Source: an uncultured Blautia sp. (GTDB lineage: Bacteria > Bacillota > Clostridia > Lachnospirales > Lachnospiraceae). From it: DNA of 13,918 nt. Below the pieces are notes generated by a model, which was not told the DNA's origin, searched no databases, and was given only the letters and a program-made list of their open reading frames with translations. The DNA is taken from positions 1-13,918 of the forward strand of contig CAKRTP010000043.1 in assembly GCA_934402155.1 (NCBI GenBank). Direction: 5' to 3'. Shown one piece after another: positions 1 to 7,621 of this stretch (positions are counted from its first letter, which is position 1; each line of letters opens with the position of its first letter). A program made the translations under genes and the position numbers.

Positions 1-39
1 CTTGCACTCCGTACATGCCAATGTAATCTTAACGCGCAC
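1..39 (-). CDS. rpmG: 50S ribosomal protein L33, N-terminal 13 codons (partial)
   Basis: This is the 5' end of a gene that runs off the left edge. Read on the minus strand, a GTG start at 37-39 gives M-R-V-K-I-T-L-A-C-T-E-C-K, the well-known beginning of bacterial L33. The CTEC pair is the first half of the zinc ribbon, so this is the zinc-binding (C+) form. A strong Shine-Dalgarno GGAGGT lies 7 bases upstream of the GTG. L33 is a small structural protein of the large ribosomal subunit. In Firmicutes rpmG is commonly followed by secE and nusG, which would be outside this window. Only 13 residues are visible, but the match is distinctive. Confidence 0.88.
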   Translation of the reverse strand, partial: MRVKITLACTECK

Positions 40-126
40 AACTTCCACCTCCAGTGTTTTCATTTGCGTGAGTCTTTAATTTATTTTTTGCATAAAAAAA
101 AGACCTAACTTCCATGTCGCCCGTCT

Positions 127-156
127 ATTTTAGCACACATTTTATATAGAAGTCAA
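127..156 (-). promoter_or_regulatory. Sigma-A-type promoter for rpmG
   Basis: On the minus strand, TTGACT (151-156) and TAAAAT (127-132) are separated by 18 bases. Predicted transcription starts near 120, giving a leader of about 80 bases before the GTG. The leader carries an 8-U run (positions 94-101 on the + strand are A) without a convincing hairpin in front of it. Confidence 0.6.
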
Positions 157-205
157 GTGTTTTGCTTTCTTTTTATAGAAGTATTTCTTATGAATAAGTT
201 TTCTC

Positions 206-234
206 TTGTCAATGCTCAGTTCGTAGTGTATGAT
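206..234 (+). promoter_or_regulatory. Sigma-A-type promoter for the ABC exporter operon
   Basis: TTGTCA (206-211) and TATGAT (229-234) have the ideal 17-base spacing, about 70 bases upstream of the permease start. This promoter is divergent from the rpmG promoter. The inferred leader (about 240-304) contains a hairpin at 250-267 and an AGGAG ribosome-binding site at 292-296, 8 bases before the ATG. Confidence 0.6.
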
Positions 235-249
235 AAAAAAGGTCGAATG

Positions 250-267
250 CCCTCAGTTTTCTGGGGG
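250..267 (+). other. Leader hairpin upstream of exporter operon
   Basis: CCCTCAG, a TTTT loop and CTGGGGG form a seven-pair stem with one U-G wobble in the RNA. It lies between the promoter and the ribosome-binding site of the permease gene. No uninterrupted U-run follows, so it is not a clear terminator. Its role is unknown; it could stabilise or fold the leader. Confidence 0.35.
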
Positions 268-304
268 TGTAATTTTATAAAAAACAAATATAGGAGCGGA
301 TTTT

Positions 305-1090
305 ATGTTTAATCGATTCAGGGATGACTTGAAGAAGTATTGGAAGTACGCAATCTATTCTTCCAAGGCTCAGTTAAAATCCGAAATAGCCAATTCCTAT
401 CTGAACTGGCTCTGGTGGATACTGGATCCTCTTTGCTTTATGCTGATCTACGTGTTCATGTTCGGATATGTTTTCAAGTCCAAACTACAGTACTTTGCAA
501 TTTTCATCTTTATCGGTATCACTCTGTGGGATTTCTTTAATAAATCTCTTCTCCAGAGTGTTAAAGTAATTAAATCAAACAAGCCGATCGTATCTAAAGT
601 ATATATACCTAAATTCATCCTGATCTTCGTCAAAATGGGAGTAAACGGTTTCAAGATGTTCATTTCTCTTCTGATCGTTGTTGCCATGATGATCGTATGG
701 AGGGTTCCGGTAACCTGGAATGTACTGTATTTCATTCCAATCCTGATGACACTGGTCGTTATCGTATTTGGGTTTTCCTGTTTTCTCCTTCACTATGGAG
801 TATTTGTAGAGGACCTTTCCAATGTACTGAACATCGCGCTACGTTTTCTGTTTTATCTTACCGGTGTATTCTGGAATATCATGGACAGACTTCCAGCGCC
901 TTACAATAAGTATATCGGAAGAGGAAACCCGATCGCATTTTTGATAACTTCAACCCGTGACTGCCTGATCTATGGCAAAACACCTCACAGGAAGCTTCTT
1001 CTCCTGTGGTTTATCATCGGACTTGTCATCAGCATCTTCGGCGTGCGCAAAATCTACAAGAACGAAAACAGTTATGTAAAGGTGATATAA
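305..1090 (+). CDS. Polysaccharide ABC exporter, permease subunit (Wzm/TagG type)
   Basis: The 261-residue protein is an ABC-2 type transport permease of the family that exports lipid-linked polysaccharide or teichoic acid across the cytoplasmic membrane. It has a short amphipathic N-terminus followed by about six hydrophobic segments, near residues 36-56, 62-80, 112-132, 141-163, 177-193 and 231-248. The conserved N-terminal region around W35-D41 (a WLWWILDPL-like stretch) and the NPI motif near 208-210 are typical of Wzm/TagG permeases, and the length matches the family. The ATG is preceded by AGGAG with 8-base spacing. The ATPase gene starts 5 bases downstream, so the two are co-transcribed and should form the transporter. 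The substrate cannot be read from this subunit. Confidence 0.88.
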   Translation: MFNRFRDDLKKYWKYAIYSSKAQLKSEIANSYLNWLWWILDPLCFMLIYVFMFGYVFKSKLQYFAIFIFIGITLWDFFNKSLLQSVKVIKSNKPIVSKVYIPKFILIFVKMGVNGFKMFISLLIVVAMMIVWRVPVTWNVLYFIPILMTLVVIVFGFSCFLLHYGVFVEDLSNVLNIALRFLFYLTGVFWNIMDRLPAPYNKYIGRGNPIAFLITSTRDCLIYGKTPHRKLLLLWFIIGLVISIFGVRKIYKNENSYVKVI

Positions 1091-1095
1091 TTAAT

Positions 1096-1833
1096 ATGGA
1101 AGAAAAACATGCTATCGAGGTCACAGATCTGGTCATCAGCTACCAGAATCTCAAAAAGACTTCTATCAAAAAAAACCTGCTGCACTTCCGCCGCCAGAAG
1201 GCTGACCGTTTTGTAGCTGTAAAGGGAATCTCCTTCTACGTTCGAGAGGGTGAGATTCTTGGAATCATTGGTAAGAACGGATGTGGTAAATCCACAACAT
1301 TGAATGCCCTGGCCGGCATCTTTTCTCCAGACAGCGGAACGATTGATCTCAAGGGACATTCTATTTCCCTTCTGTCTATCGGTGTTGGTTTCCAGCGTGA
1401 GATGACAGGAAGAGAAAACATTATCCTTTCAGGTATGCTTCTCGGATTCTCTGAGGAAGAAGTTCGTGCCAAGGAAGCTGAGATCATTGAATTTGCCGAA
1501 ATTGGAGACTTTATTGATATGCCTGTAAGAACATATTCAAGTGGTATGTATTCCAAACTGGCATTCTCCATCACTGCGATCCTGGAAACAGACATTATGT
1601 TGATTGATGAGGTCTTAAGTGTTGGTGACCAGAAATTCAAAAAGAAAAGCTATAACAAAATGAAAAGCCTCATTTCCAATAGGGACCGTACTGTTATTAT
1701 CGTATCTCACAATATTGATACCCTCAAGCAATTATGTGATACTGTTATGTGGATGCATGACGGACAGATCAAACGGATTGGTGATCCAGAACCGGTTCTT
1801 GCAGAATATGTAGACTTCATGGAAAAAAACTGA
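1096..1833 (+). CDS. Polysaccharide ABC exporter, ATPase subunit (Wzt/TagH type, short form)
   Basis: This is the nucleotide-binding subunit that powers export with the upstream permease. Counting from the ATG at 1096 it has 245 residues: Walker A GKNGCGKS at 59-66, Q-loop Gln100, signature YSSGM at 147-151, Walker B ending in LIDE at 169-172, and H-loop His205. The short linker VGVGFQ-type region and the YSSGM variant are characteristic of Wzt/TagH rather than nutrient importers. The frame stays open upstream into the permease gene, to 1006, but that extension has no ribosome-binding site and no ABC homology. The chosen ATG has AAGGTG 11 bases upstream. It lacks the C-terminal carbohydrate-recognition domain of O-antigen Wzt proteins, so it should not select a capped chain end. 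Confidence 0.9.
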   Translation: MEEKHAIEVTDLVISYQNLKKTSIKKNLLHFRRQKADRFVAVKGISFYVREGEILGIIGKNGCGKSTTLNALAGIFSPDSGTIDLKGHSISLLSIGVGFQREMTGRENIILSGMLLGFSEEEVRAKEAEIIEFAEIGDFIDMPVRTYSSGMYSKLAFSITAILETDIMLIDEVLSVGDQKFKKKSYNKMKSLISNRDRTVIIVSHNIDTLKQLCDTVMWMHDGQIKRIGDPEPVLAEYVDFMEKN

Positions 1834-1862
1834 GATTTTTTTAACAGTAATTTCCTGTTACG

Positions 1863-1906
1863 AAAAAAAAATGTGCTGGACAAAAATTGTTCAGCACATT
1901 TTTTTT
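1863..1906. terminator. Bidirectional intrinsic terminator between convergent operons
   Basis: A 13-pair stem (1871-1883 with 1887-1899, one G-U wobble, AAA loop) is flanked by an A-run on the left (1863-1870) and a T-run on the right (1900-1906). It therefore ends in a U-run when read from either side. It lies between the exporter ATPase gene (+) and the glycosyltransferase gene (-), whose stop codon is at 1905-1907, inside the T-run. Confidence 0.9.
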
Positions 1907-2744
1907 ACATCTTTACATCTCTCAGAAAAATATGATAAAAGTTCTCTCTGACTCTGCCCGGAATCAGGCCGACAGCCGCACGCACCACACAGTTTCTTAT
2001 ATATTCTTCTCTTGTGATAAAGCCTCTGCTATACAGATATCTCTGAAAACGCAGTACCCAGTGAAGATACTCTCTGCCGCCTCTGCGATCATACATGCCG
2101 TTTCCGGTCCGCATATCCAGGATCACTTCCTGCACATTATATCCCTTACATCCTCTGCGAAGCATACGAATCCACAGATAATAATCCTCAAATCCCGGAA
2201 AATCCCGATAACTTCCCGCCTGAAGCACCGCTTCCTTTCGAAACATAATACATGGATGGTTAAAAGGATTTCTTCTTCTGGCATATCTCATGATCTCCTC
2301 GGAAGTTCTCGGCAGAACTCTCAGCCTGTCCATATCTCCCGGTTCTCTGGAAAACTCCTGTAAGGTTCCACTTACCAGATCATATCCATCCCTCTCTATA
2401 ATACGAAACTGTCTTTCACAGCGATCCGGCCTGCTTATGTCATCACTGTCCATTCTGGCGATCACAGAACATCTGCATCTCGTGACGCCTGTACGCAGTG
2501 CATTCCCAAGACCTTTGTTTTCTTTGAGACGGATGATCTGAAGTTTTTCTCCCATCTGTTCCTGAGCCCATTCGATCACTTCATTCAGTTCCCCAGGCAA
2601 TGGTCCGTCACAGACAAGAACAAAATCTGAAAAAGGCAGGGTCTGCGCAAGCATGCTCTCAATACTCTGCCGGAAAAATCCCGGATTTTCTTTTTCATAT
2701 ACAGCCATCAGAACAGAATATGTCATTTCTGTATCTGTTCCCAT
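1905..2744 (-). CDS. Family 2 glycosyltransferase (GT-A fold)
   Basis: The 279-residue protein is a nucleotide-sugar-dependent glycosyltransferase of family GT2, in the group of amylovoran AmsE-like or capsule transferases. The N-terminus SVLMAVYEKENP is the usual first strand. The metal/nucleotide motif DSDD is at 99-102, preceded by the ARM segment, and NPFNHP is at 159-164. GFEDYYLW at 184-191 holds the acidic ED pair placed like the catalytic base in GT2 enzymes. There are no membrane segments, so it should act on the cytoplasmic face on lipid-linked glycan. The ATG has AAGGAGT 7 bases upstream, and this site overlaps the end of the licD-like gene, 4 bases away. Met7 is a possible alternative start. 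Donor and acceptor sugars cannot be predicted. Confidence 0.88.
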   Translation of the reverse strand: MGTDTEMTYSVLMAVYEKENPGFFRQSIESMLAQTLPFSDFVLVCDGPLPGELNEVIEWAQEQMGEKLQIIRLKENKGLGNALRTGVTRCRCSVIARMDSDDISRPDRCERQFRIIERDGYDLVSGTLQEFSREPGDMDRLRVLPRTSEEIMRYARRRNPFNHPCIMFRKEAVLQAGSYRDFPGFEDYYLWIRMLRRGCKGYNVQEVILDMRTGNGMYDRRGGREYLHWVLRFQRYLYSRGFITREEYIRNCVVRAAVGLIPGRVRENFYHIFLRDVKM

Positions 2745-2748
2745 ACGA

Positions 2749-3585
2749 TCACTCCTTAATCCTGGTATTGTGATGATTCATCTCCCTGGCATCCGGCGGA
2801 TTCCAATATTCCCCGTACATCTGTCGGAGTACAAAATCATAATCCTTCGGCCCTCTCAGCGAAACATCCTCAAATGGATAATCTGCACCTTTTCCATAGT
2901 GCTTCTTATGAAACATTTCCTTAAGTTTGTGGATTCCCATGAAATTCACCAGGTACGGAGAACTGTCATAAGAATATTTCTGCATCATTCGATCCAGACG
3001 CTTCAGTTCTCTGTCCGTACGAAAGATTTTTTCTACGGGAAGAATTTTGCCTGCCGATATTAATATTCTCTCATGTAATGGTCTCTGACGTTTCAGATCG
3101 ACATTTGTCGAAAACAATGAGTAGTTAACTCTCGCTCTCGCGATCAGCAGACGGAAACAGTGAATCTTGCGAAGATATTTATTTCCCGGCATTCCATCCA
3201 GCGGAAAAACATCAATCCAGGCTTCCTTCTCTGCATCAACGGAGGCAGATTCATCGATCACCTTGACACGACTGTCTGTGATCCTCGGCACATAATGATG
3301 ATATCCCTCTGTTTTTCCAAAACTGCAGTAATGAAGATACTCCGGAAGTTCTTTCTCGATGATCTTTTCGAAACGTCTGAAATCAGGTCTCGGCATCCCT
3401 ACATCAATATCATCATCCCATGGAATAAATCCTTCATGCCTGACAGCTCCCAGAAGCGTTCCTCCAAGTGCATAATATCTCAGATGATATTTCTTACATA
3501 TTCTCAGAAATTCCTTCAGAATATCCAGTTCCACAAGCTGAAGCTTTCTGAGATCATTTTGATTCTCCGTTTTCATTTCTGTCAT
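2749..3585 (-). CDS. LicD family phosphotransferase
   Basis: The 278-residue protein belongs to the LicD family (nucleotidyltransferase-like fold), whose members transfer phosphocholine, ribitol phosphate or related phospho-groups from CDP-linked donors onto surface glycans. Near the N-terminus are YALGGTLLGAVRHEGFIPW (38-56) and WDDDIDVGM (56-64), whose aspartates bind metal. EAWIDVFPLDG follows at 121-131. The frame is open up to 3612, but the ATG at 3583-3585 has a strong GGAGGAGG 9 bases upstream and gives the normal N-terminus, so I chose it. The gene overlaps the end of the sugar-phosphate transferase gene by 32 bases, showing tight co-transcription and probable coupling. It implies a phosphodiester-linked substituent on the exported polymer; which one is not visible. 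Confidence 0.88.
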   Translation of the reverse strand: MTEMKTENQNDLRKLQLVELDILKEFLRICKKYHLRYYALGGTLLGAVRHEGFIPWDDDIDVGMPRPDFRRFEKIIEKELPEYLHYCSFGKTEGYHHYVPRITDSRVKVIDESASVDAEKEAWIDVFPLDGMPGNKYLRKIHCFRLLIARARVNYSLFSTNVDLKRQRPLHERILISAGKILPVEKIFRTDRELKRLDRMMQKYSYDSSPYLVNFMGIHKLKEMFHKKHYGKGADYPFEDVSLRGPKDYDFVLRQMYGEYWNPPDAREMNHHNTRIKE

Positions 3586-4996
3586 GATGGATATCCTCCT
3601 CCGTAATTTCATCCACTGAATCTTTCAGTGCATTTATCTGGTTATCATCAACCCCCTCAGAAACTTCTTTCTGGAAAAAGATCTTAACTGTCATCAACAG
3701 AAGTTTCAGATCAAGGAAGAATGAATAATTCTCTATATAAAAGAGATCCAGTTTTAATTTGTCATATGGTGTCGTATTATATTTGCCATAGACCTGTGCA
3801 TATCCGGTAAGACCGGCTTTGACTTTGAGTCGATAATAGAACTCCGGAAGTTCCTTGCGATATTCACGCATAATTGTCTGACGTTCCGGTCTCGGTCCAA
3901 CAAGAGACATATCTCCCTTGAACACATTGAACAGCTGCGGCAGCTCGTCCAGATGAAGATTCCTGAGAACTTTTCCTACAGGTGTGATCCTGGAATCATG
4001 CTTGGATGCCAGACGTGCTCCGTTTTTCTCGGAATCCACACACATGCTGCGAAATTTACATATCTTGAAAGGTCTGCCGCCGATCGTCAGTCTGTCCTGA
4101 AAATAAAACACAGGACCGCCATCATACAGCTTAACACATAACGCTGCGATCAGCATGATCGGAGAAGCCACAATGATTCCAAGCGCGGATACCACAATAT
4201 CCAAACATCTCTTGGCAACCCTCTGTTCTACAGAAAGTCCCATATTCTTTGAAACCAGAAGTGGTGTATCAAAAAGATGAATACGCTCACTGCCCATCAA
4301 TATCACATCAGAAATCTTCGGACTCAGATAACAGCGAATAGAATGGGCAAAACAATGTTTCAGATAACGGTTTCGGATCTGAGAAGGAAGATCCCAGATG
4401 ATGACTCCGTCATATTCCTTCATCAGACGGTAAATTTCCTTCTCACCCCTGTCAATGTGAACCTTGCCGCTGATTTCGTATTTATCTTTGCGGGAATTCA
4501 TCTTGTGGATCAGGTCTCCGGGATCTCTGTCTCCATAGATCACCAGAAGTTTACGCGCCTGATAAAGTCTGGAATAAATATATCTGGACAACCAGATCCA
4601 GACCAGGATGATCACAAACTGCACCAGCGTCATCTCCACTATTGGACGCAGATCCAAAAACCACCGGTTGATCAGTGTGATCTGAAAATACGTAAAAATA
4701 TTTGTACAGATCGTTGCGATTGTCATCGAATAAAATACATCGATACGCTTCAGATATCCAACCTTAAGTCCACCATACAGTCTGGAAAACAGGACATTGA
4801 TCAGGGCATAGATAGCGATCAGAACCCAGTTACCTTTTCTCCAGAAAGGTTCAAAGATCAGTTCTCTGTAAAAGTCGTACCAGATATACGCAAAAACAGC
4901 TGTCTGTGCAATCACTACCAGGCTTGCCAGACAAAAAACAACAAAGCGTTTAAAATCCTCTCGTCTTTTCACCAGAATACCTCTTATCTCTATCAT
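3554..4996 (-). CDS. Exopolysaccharide polyprenyl glycosylphosphotransferase (initiating sugar-1-phosphate transferase)
   Basis: The 480-residue membrane enzyme starts glycan assembly by moving a sugar-1-phosphate from a UDP-sugar to undecaprenyl phosphate. The N-terminal half has four hydrophobic segments (about 17-38, 56-72, 89-109, 121-139) and a soluble nucleotide-binding-like domain (about 148-240). The catalytic domain (about 262-440) has KRCLDIVVSALG with its membrane hairpin, FYFQDRLTIGGRPFKICKF, the catalytic Asp350-Glu351 in LDELPQLFN and SLVGPRPE at 364-371. The C-terminal 35 residues are acidic and uncommon. No ribosome-binding site precedes the ATG at 4996. An in-frame GTG at 4970-4972 has GAGGT 6 bases upstream and gives V-K-R-R-E-D-F-K, so it may be the true start. 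The gene is first in its operon. The sugar is not determinable from sequence alone. Confidence 0.92.
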   Translation of the reverse strand: MIEIRGILVKRREDFKRFVVFCLASLVVIAQTAVFAYIWYDFYRELIFEPFWRKGNWVLIAIYALINVLFSRLYGGLKVGYLKRIDVFYSMTIATICTNIFTYFQITLINRWFLDLRPIVEMTLVQFVIILVWIWLSRYIYSRLYQARKLLVIYGDRDPGDLIHKMNSRKDKYEISGKVHIDRGEKEIYRLMKEYDGVIIWDLPSQIRNRYLKHCFAHSIRCYLSPKISDVILMGSERIHLFDTPLLVSKNMGLSVEQRVAKRCLDIVVSALGIIVASPIMLIAALCVKLYDGGPVFYFQDRLTIGGRPFKICKFRSMCVDSEKNGARLASKHDSRITPVGKVLRNLHLDELPQLFNVFKGDMSLVGPRPERQTIMREYRKELPEFYYRLKVKAGLTGYAQVYGKYNTTPYDKLKLDLFYIENYSFFLDLKLLLMTVKIFFQKEVSEGVDDNQINALKDSVDEITEEDIHHDRNENGESK

Positions 4997-5035
4997 TAAT
5001 TATGATATTTATTATTTCTTTTTCCTGACTTTGCT

Positions 5036-5064
5036 ATTATAACGTATATCTTCTTTTCCGTCCA
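5036..5064 (-). promoter_or_regulatory. Promoter for the sugar transferase-licD-GT2 operon
   Basis: On the minus strand, TGGACG (5059-5064) and a perfect TATAAT (5036-5041) are 17 bases apart. Transcription would begin near 5029, about 33 bases upstream of the ATG and 57 bases upstream of the alternative GTG. A 12-base inverted repeat (CATTG-CA-CAATG, 5067-5078) abuts the -35 element. Confidence 0.6.
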
Positions 5065-5281
5065 GTCATTGCACAATGTTTGCACTGTCCTGCATTTTTC
5101 CCAACTGTTTTTGTTGTGAATCTGAACAAAAACTTTTCCTATTTTGTAGAATTTTAGTACATTTTTTATGTTTTTTGTCACTTTTATACCTATTTGTTGT
5201 ATTTTTTCCTTTTTTTTAATGCACTCTTTACAATTCCCCAAATTTTTATTCAATAAAATCACACTTTTTTGCTCAAAAATG

Positions 5282-5310
5282 TAGAAATATATTTGTAAAA
5301 ATTGTATAAT
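5282..5310 (+). promoter_or_regulatory. Promoter for glgC-glgD
   Basis: A perfect TATAAT (5305-5310) has TAGAAA (5282-5287, four of six matches to the -35 consensus) at 17-base spacing. The leader is about 35 bases, with GAGGG at 5342-5346, 6 bases before the ATG. The weak -35 together with upstream T-tracts suggests help from curved DNA or an activator. Confidence 0.55.
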
Positions 5311-5352
5311 GTAAGTCATACAAGGATTATTAAAGGAAAGTGAGGGTTCACT

Positions 5353-6492
5353 ATGAAACAAAACAACATGTTAGCGATGATCCTGGCTGGCGGCCGTGGC
5401 AGTCGTCTCCATGAACTTACCAACAAAGTTGCCAAACCGGCAGTTTCATATGGCGGTAAATACCGCATCGTTGACTTCCCGTTAAGCAACTGCGCTAACA
5501 GCGGTGTCGACATCGTGGGTGTTCTGACCCAGTATGAATCTGTCCTTCTGAACAGTTATGTTGCTGCGGGTGGCCGTTGGGGCCTTGATGCAAGAGAAAG
5601 CGGAGTTTTCGTTCTCCCGCCTCGCGAAAAAGCTGATGCTGATCTGGATGTATACAGAGGTACTGCTGATGCTATTTCACAGAATATTGACTTTATTGAC
5701 AAGTATTCACCTGAATATCTTCTGGTTCTTTCCGGTGACCACATCTACAAAATGAACTATGACAAGATGCTGGAGTATCACAAAGAACTGAACGCAGACG
5801 CTACAATCGCTGTTATTGAAGTACCAATGAAGGAAGCAAGCCGTTTCGGTATCATGAATACTGACGGAAACGGACGAATTGTTGAATTCGAAGAAAAACC
5901 GGAACATCCAAAGAGCAACCTTGCATCTATGGGTATTTATATCTTTAACTGGAAGCTTCTGCGCAAGATCCTTCTTGCTGATATGAAGAATCCTGATTCT
6001 CACCATGATTTTGGTAAAGATATCATTCCATCCCTTCTGAATGACAACAGGACACTTGCTGCCTACAAATTCAAAGGCTACTGGAAAGATGTAGGAACTA
6101 TCGATTCTCTCTGGGAAGCAAATATGGATCTTATCGATTCTCGAAACGAACTGAATCTGAATGATCCGACATGGAAGATCTACACCGAAGATACACCGGC
6201 TCTTCCTCAGTACATAGGACCAAATGCCTCAATTGACAAAGCTTTCATCACACAGGGCTGTGTTGTGGAAGGCGAAGTAAGACACTCCGTATTGTTCACT
6301 GGCTGTGAAGTCGGCGAGGGTGCAAAGATTATTGACAGTGTACTGATGCCAGGCGTAAAAGTAGAAGCCGGTGCTGTTGTACAGCGTGCACTTGTTGCTG
6401 ACAATGTCAAAATCGGACAGGGTGCTGTTGTCGGCAGTGCTGACAGCGAAAACATCGAGCTTGTGTCCAAACGTGTAAAGGGGGTAGAATAA
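5353..6492 (+). CDS. glgC: Glucose-1-phosphate adenylyltransferase, catalytic subunit GlgC
   Basis: GlgC makes ADP-glucose and pyrophosphate from ATP and glucose-1-phosphate, the committed step of glycogen synthesis in the cytoplasm. The 379-residue protein has the nucleotidyltransferase motif LAGGRGSRL (11-19), [19 protein letters not shown] (28-46), YRGTADA (101-107), SGDHIY (127-132) with the catalytic Asp129, and FEEKP (179-183) with the glucose-1-phosphate-binding Lys182. [16 protein letters not shown] follows at 242-257. The C-terminal part, about 290-360, has the hexapeptide pattern of a left-handed beta-helix. It is typical in length, with all key residues present. glgD begins one base after its stop, so the two are translated from one message. 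Confidence 0.97.
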   Translation: MKQNNMLAMILAGGRGSRLHELTNKVAKPAVSYGGKYRIVDFPLSNCANSGVDIVGVLTQYESVLLNSYVAAGGRWGLDARESGVFVLPPREKADADLDVYRGTADAISQNIDFIDKYSPEYLLVLSGDHIYKMNYDKMLEYHKELNADATIAVIEVPMKEASRFGIMNTDGNGRIVEFEEKPEHPKSNLASMGIYIFNWKLLRKILLADMKNPDSHHDFGKDIIPSLLNDNRTLAAYKFKGYWKDVGTIDSLWEANMDLIDSRNELNLNDPTWKIYTEDTPALPQYIGPNASIDKAFITQGCVVEGEVRHSVLFTGCEVGEGAKIIDSVLMPGVKVEAGAVVQRALVADNVKIGQGAVVGSADSENIELVSKRVKGVE

Positions 6493-6493
6493 T

Positions 6494-7609
6494 ATGGCAA
6501 GAGCATTTGGAATTGTCACATCTTCCGGAACCCATATCAAGGTAGAAGGACTTCAGCAGTATCGTCCGATCGGTGCTTTTTCCTTCCTTGGAAGATATCG
6601 TGTCGTTGACTTTCCTATTTCAAATATGAGCAACAGTGGTATTGACCGCATTCAGGTATACGTAAGAAACCAACCGCGTTCTCTGGCAGAACATCTTGGA
6701 ACCGGCCGCCATTACAACATCAACTCCAAGCGTGGTAAACTTCAGCTTATGTTCGCTCAGAACAGTTCTGAGAATGATGTGTATAATACCGATATCGCTT
6801 CTTTCGCAGAGAACCTTGAATTTATAGAGCGTATGCATGAGCCATATGTTATTATTGCTCCTGCTTACATGGTATATGCACAGAATTACAGTGAACTTCT
6901 GCAGACACATATCGATTCCGAAGCAGACATTACTCTTCTGTATCATTCCGTTGATAATGCAAGAGAATCCTTTATCAACTGCGACATTCTGAACCTGAAC
7001 AAACAGAAAGGTGTCGAATCCATCGAGAAAAACCGCGGAAGTGCTCAGAAACGTAATATCTTCATGGATACCTACATTATGAAAAAAGAGCTTTTCATTG
7101 ATCTGATCAAGAAAGCCAAAAGAATCTCTTCCATGTATACTCTTCCGCAGATCGTAAACACCTGCGTAGGAGAACTTGATATCCGTGGTGTTGCTCACAA
7201 AGGTTATTTTGCCTCCATCACAGATTTCAACAGCTACTATAACGCAAACATCTCTCTGATCGATTTCAAGACAGCAGATGCTCTGTTCAATCCTGAATGG
7301 CCGATCTACACCAGAACAAATGATTCCTGCCCGACTCAGTACCTTGAAGGAGCAAACGTTAAGAATTCTGTTATCTCCAACGGATGTACGATTGAGGGAA
7401 CTGTAGAGAATTCTGTTATCGGACGTGGATGCCAGATCAAACCAGGAGCAGTTGTCAAGAACAGTGTTGTACTTGCTCATACTGTTATCGGCGAGAATGC
7501 ACACCTTGAAAATCAGGTTATGGACAAATGGGCCAAAGTAATTCACGGCAATGAGATCATTGCAGAAGAAGGTCATCCGGGATATATCCGCAGAGATGAC
7601 GTACTTTAA
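6494..7609 (+). CDS. glgD: Glucose-1-phosphate adenylyltransferase, regulatory subunit GlgD
   Basis: GlgD is the catalytically degenerate paralogue of GlgC. In Firmicutes it associates with GlgC and modulates its activity. The 371-residue protein keeps the fold: GRYRVVDFPISNMSNSGI at 33-50 and a C-terminal beta-helix (about 285-350) with NPEWPIYTRT before it. The catalytic parts are lost. The glycine-rich LAGGRGSRL loop of GlgC is replaced by VTSSGTHIK, and the SGDHIY segment by PAYMVY, putting Tyr125 where the catalytic Asp sits. This is normal for GlgD and is not a mutation of this copy. AAGGGGG about 9 bases upstream of the ATG, inside the end of glgC, is its ribosome-binding site. Confidence 0.96.
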   Translation: MARAFGIVTSSGTHIKVEGLQQYRPIGAFSFLGRYRVVDFPISNMSNSGIDRIQVYVRNQPRSLAEHLGTGRHYNINSKRGKLQLMFAQNSSENDVYNTDIASFAENLEFIERMHEPYVIIAPAYMVYAQNYSELLQTHIDSEADITLLYHSVDNARESFINCDILNLNKQKGVESIEKNRGSAQKRNIFMDTYIMKKELFIDLIKKAKRISSMYTLPQIVNTCVGELDIRGVAHKGYFASITDFNSYYNANISLIDFKTADALFNPEWPIYTRTNDSCPTQYLEGANVKNSVISNGCTIEGTVENSVIGRGCQIKPGAVVKNSVVLAHTVIGENAHLENQVMDKWAKVIHGNEIIAEEGHPGYIRRDDVL

Positions 7610-7621
7610 GACATTAATACA

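Larger units (their letters stand above)
4997..5352. other. AT-rich divergent intergenic region with no gene
   Basis: These 356 bases separate the minus-strand glycan operon from the plus-strand glycogen genes. They hold a promoter for each side (5036-5064 and 5282-5310), a small inverted repeat at 5067-5078 and a very T-rich stretch at about 5090-5280 with T-tracts near 10-base spacing. A stop-free minus frame crosses the region, but its product is a Lys/Asn/Ile-rich string with no ribosome-binding site. I see no structured RNA. Confidence 0.7.

Noticed and set aside
94..101. 8-U run in the rpmG leader as an attenuator
   Set aside because: The preceding leader forms no convincing stem, only about three terminal pairs, so a terminator or riboswitch is not supported.
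1006..1095. N-terminal extension of the exporter ATPase into the permease gene
   Set aside because: The added residues lie out of frame within the permease gene, show no ABC homology and lack a ribosome-binding site. The ATG at 1096 gives the normal family start.
1887..3606. Several plus-strand open frames opposite the glycosyltransferase and LicD genes
   Set aside because: They are antisense to well-recognised genes, have no ribosome-binding sites, and their translations show no domains.
3586..3612. Upstream ATG for the LicD-family gene
   Set aside because: The ribosome-binding site GGAGGAGG lies downstream of that ATG and is correctly spaced for the ATG at 3585.
4996..5361. A 121-codon open frame on the minus strand across the divergent region
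   Set aside because: It has no ribosome-binding site, overlaps the glgC start and both promoters, and its Lys/Asn/Ile-rich translation is what stop-poor AT-rich DNA gives by chance.
6620..7576. A 318-codon minus-strand open frame opposite glgD
   Set aside because: It is the antisense shadow of the clearly recognised glgD. The translation is Cys/Ser/Ile-rich with no family resemblance.
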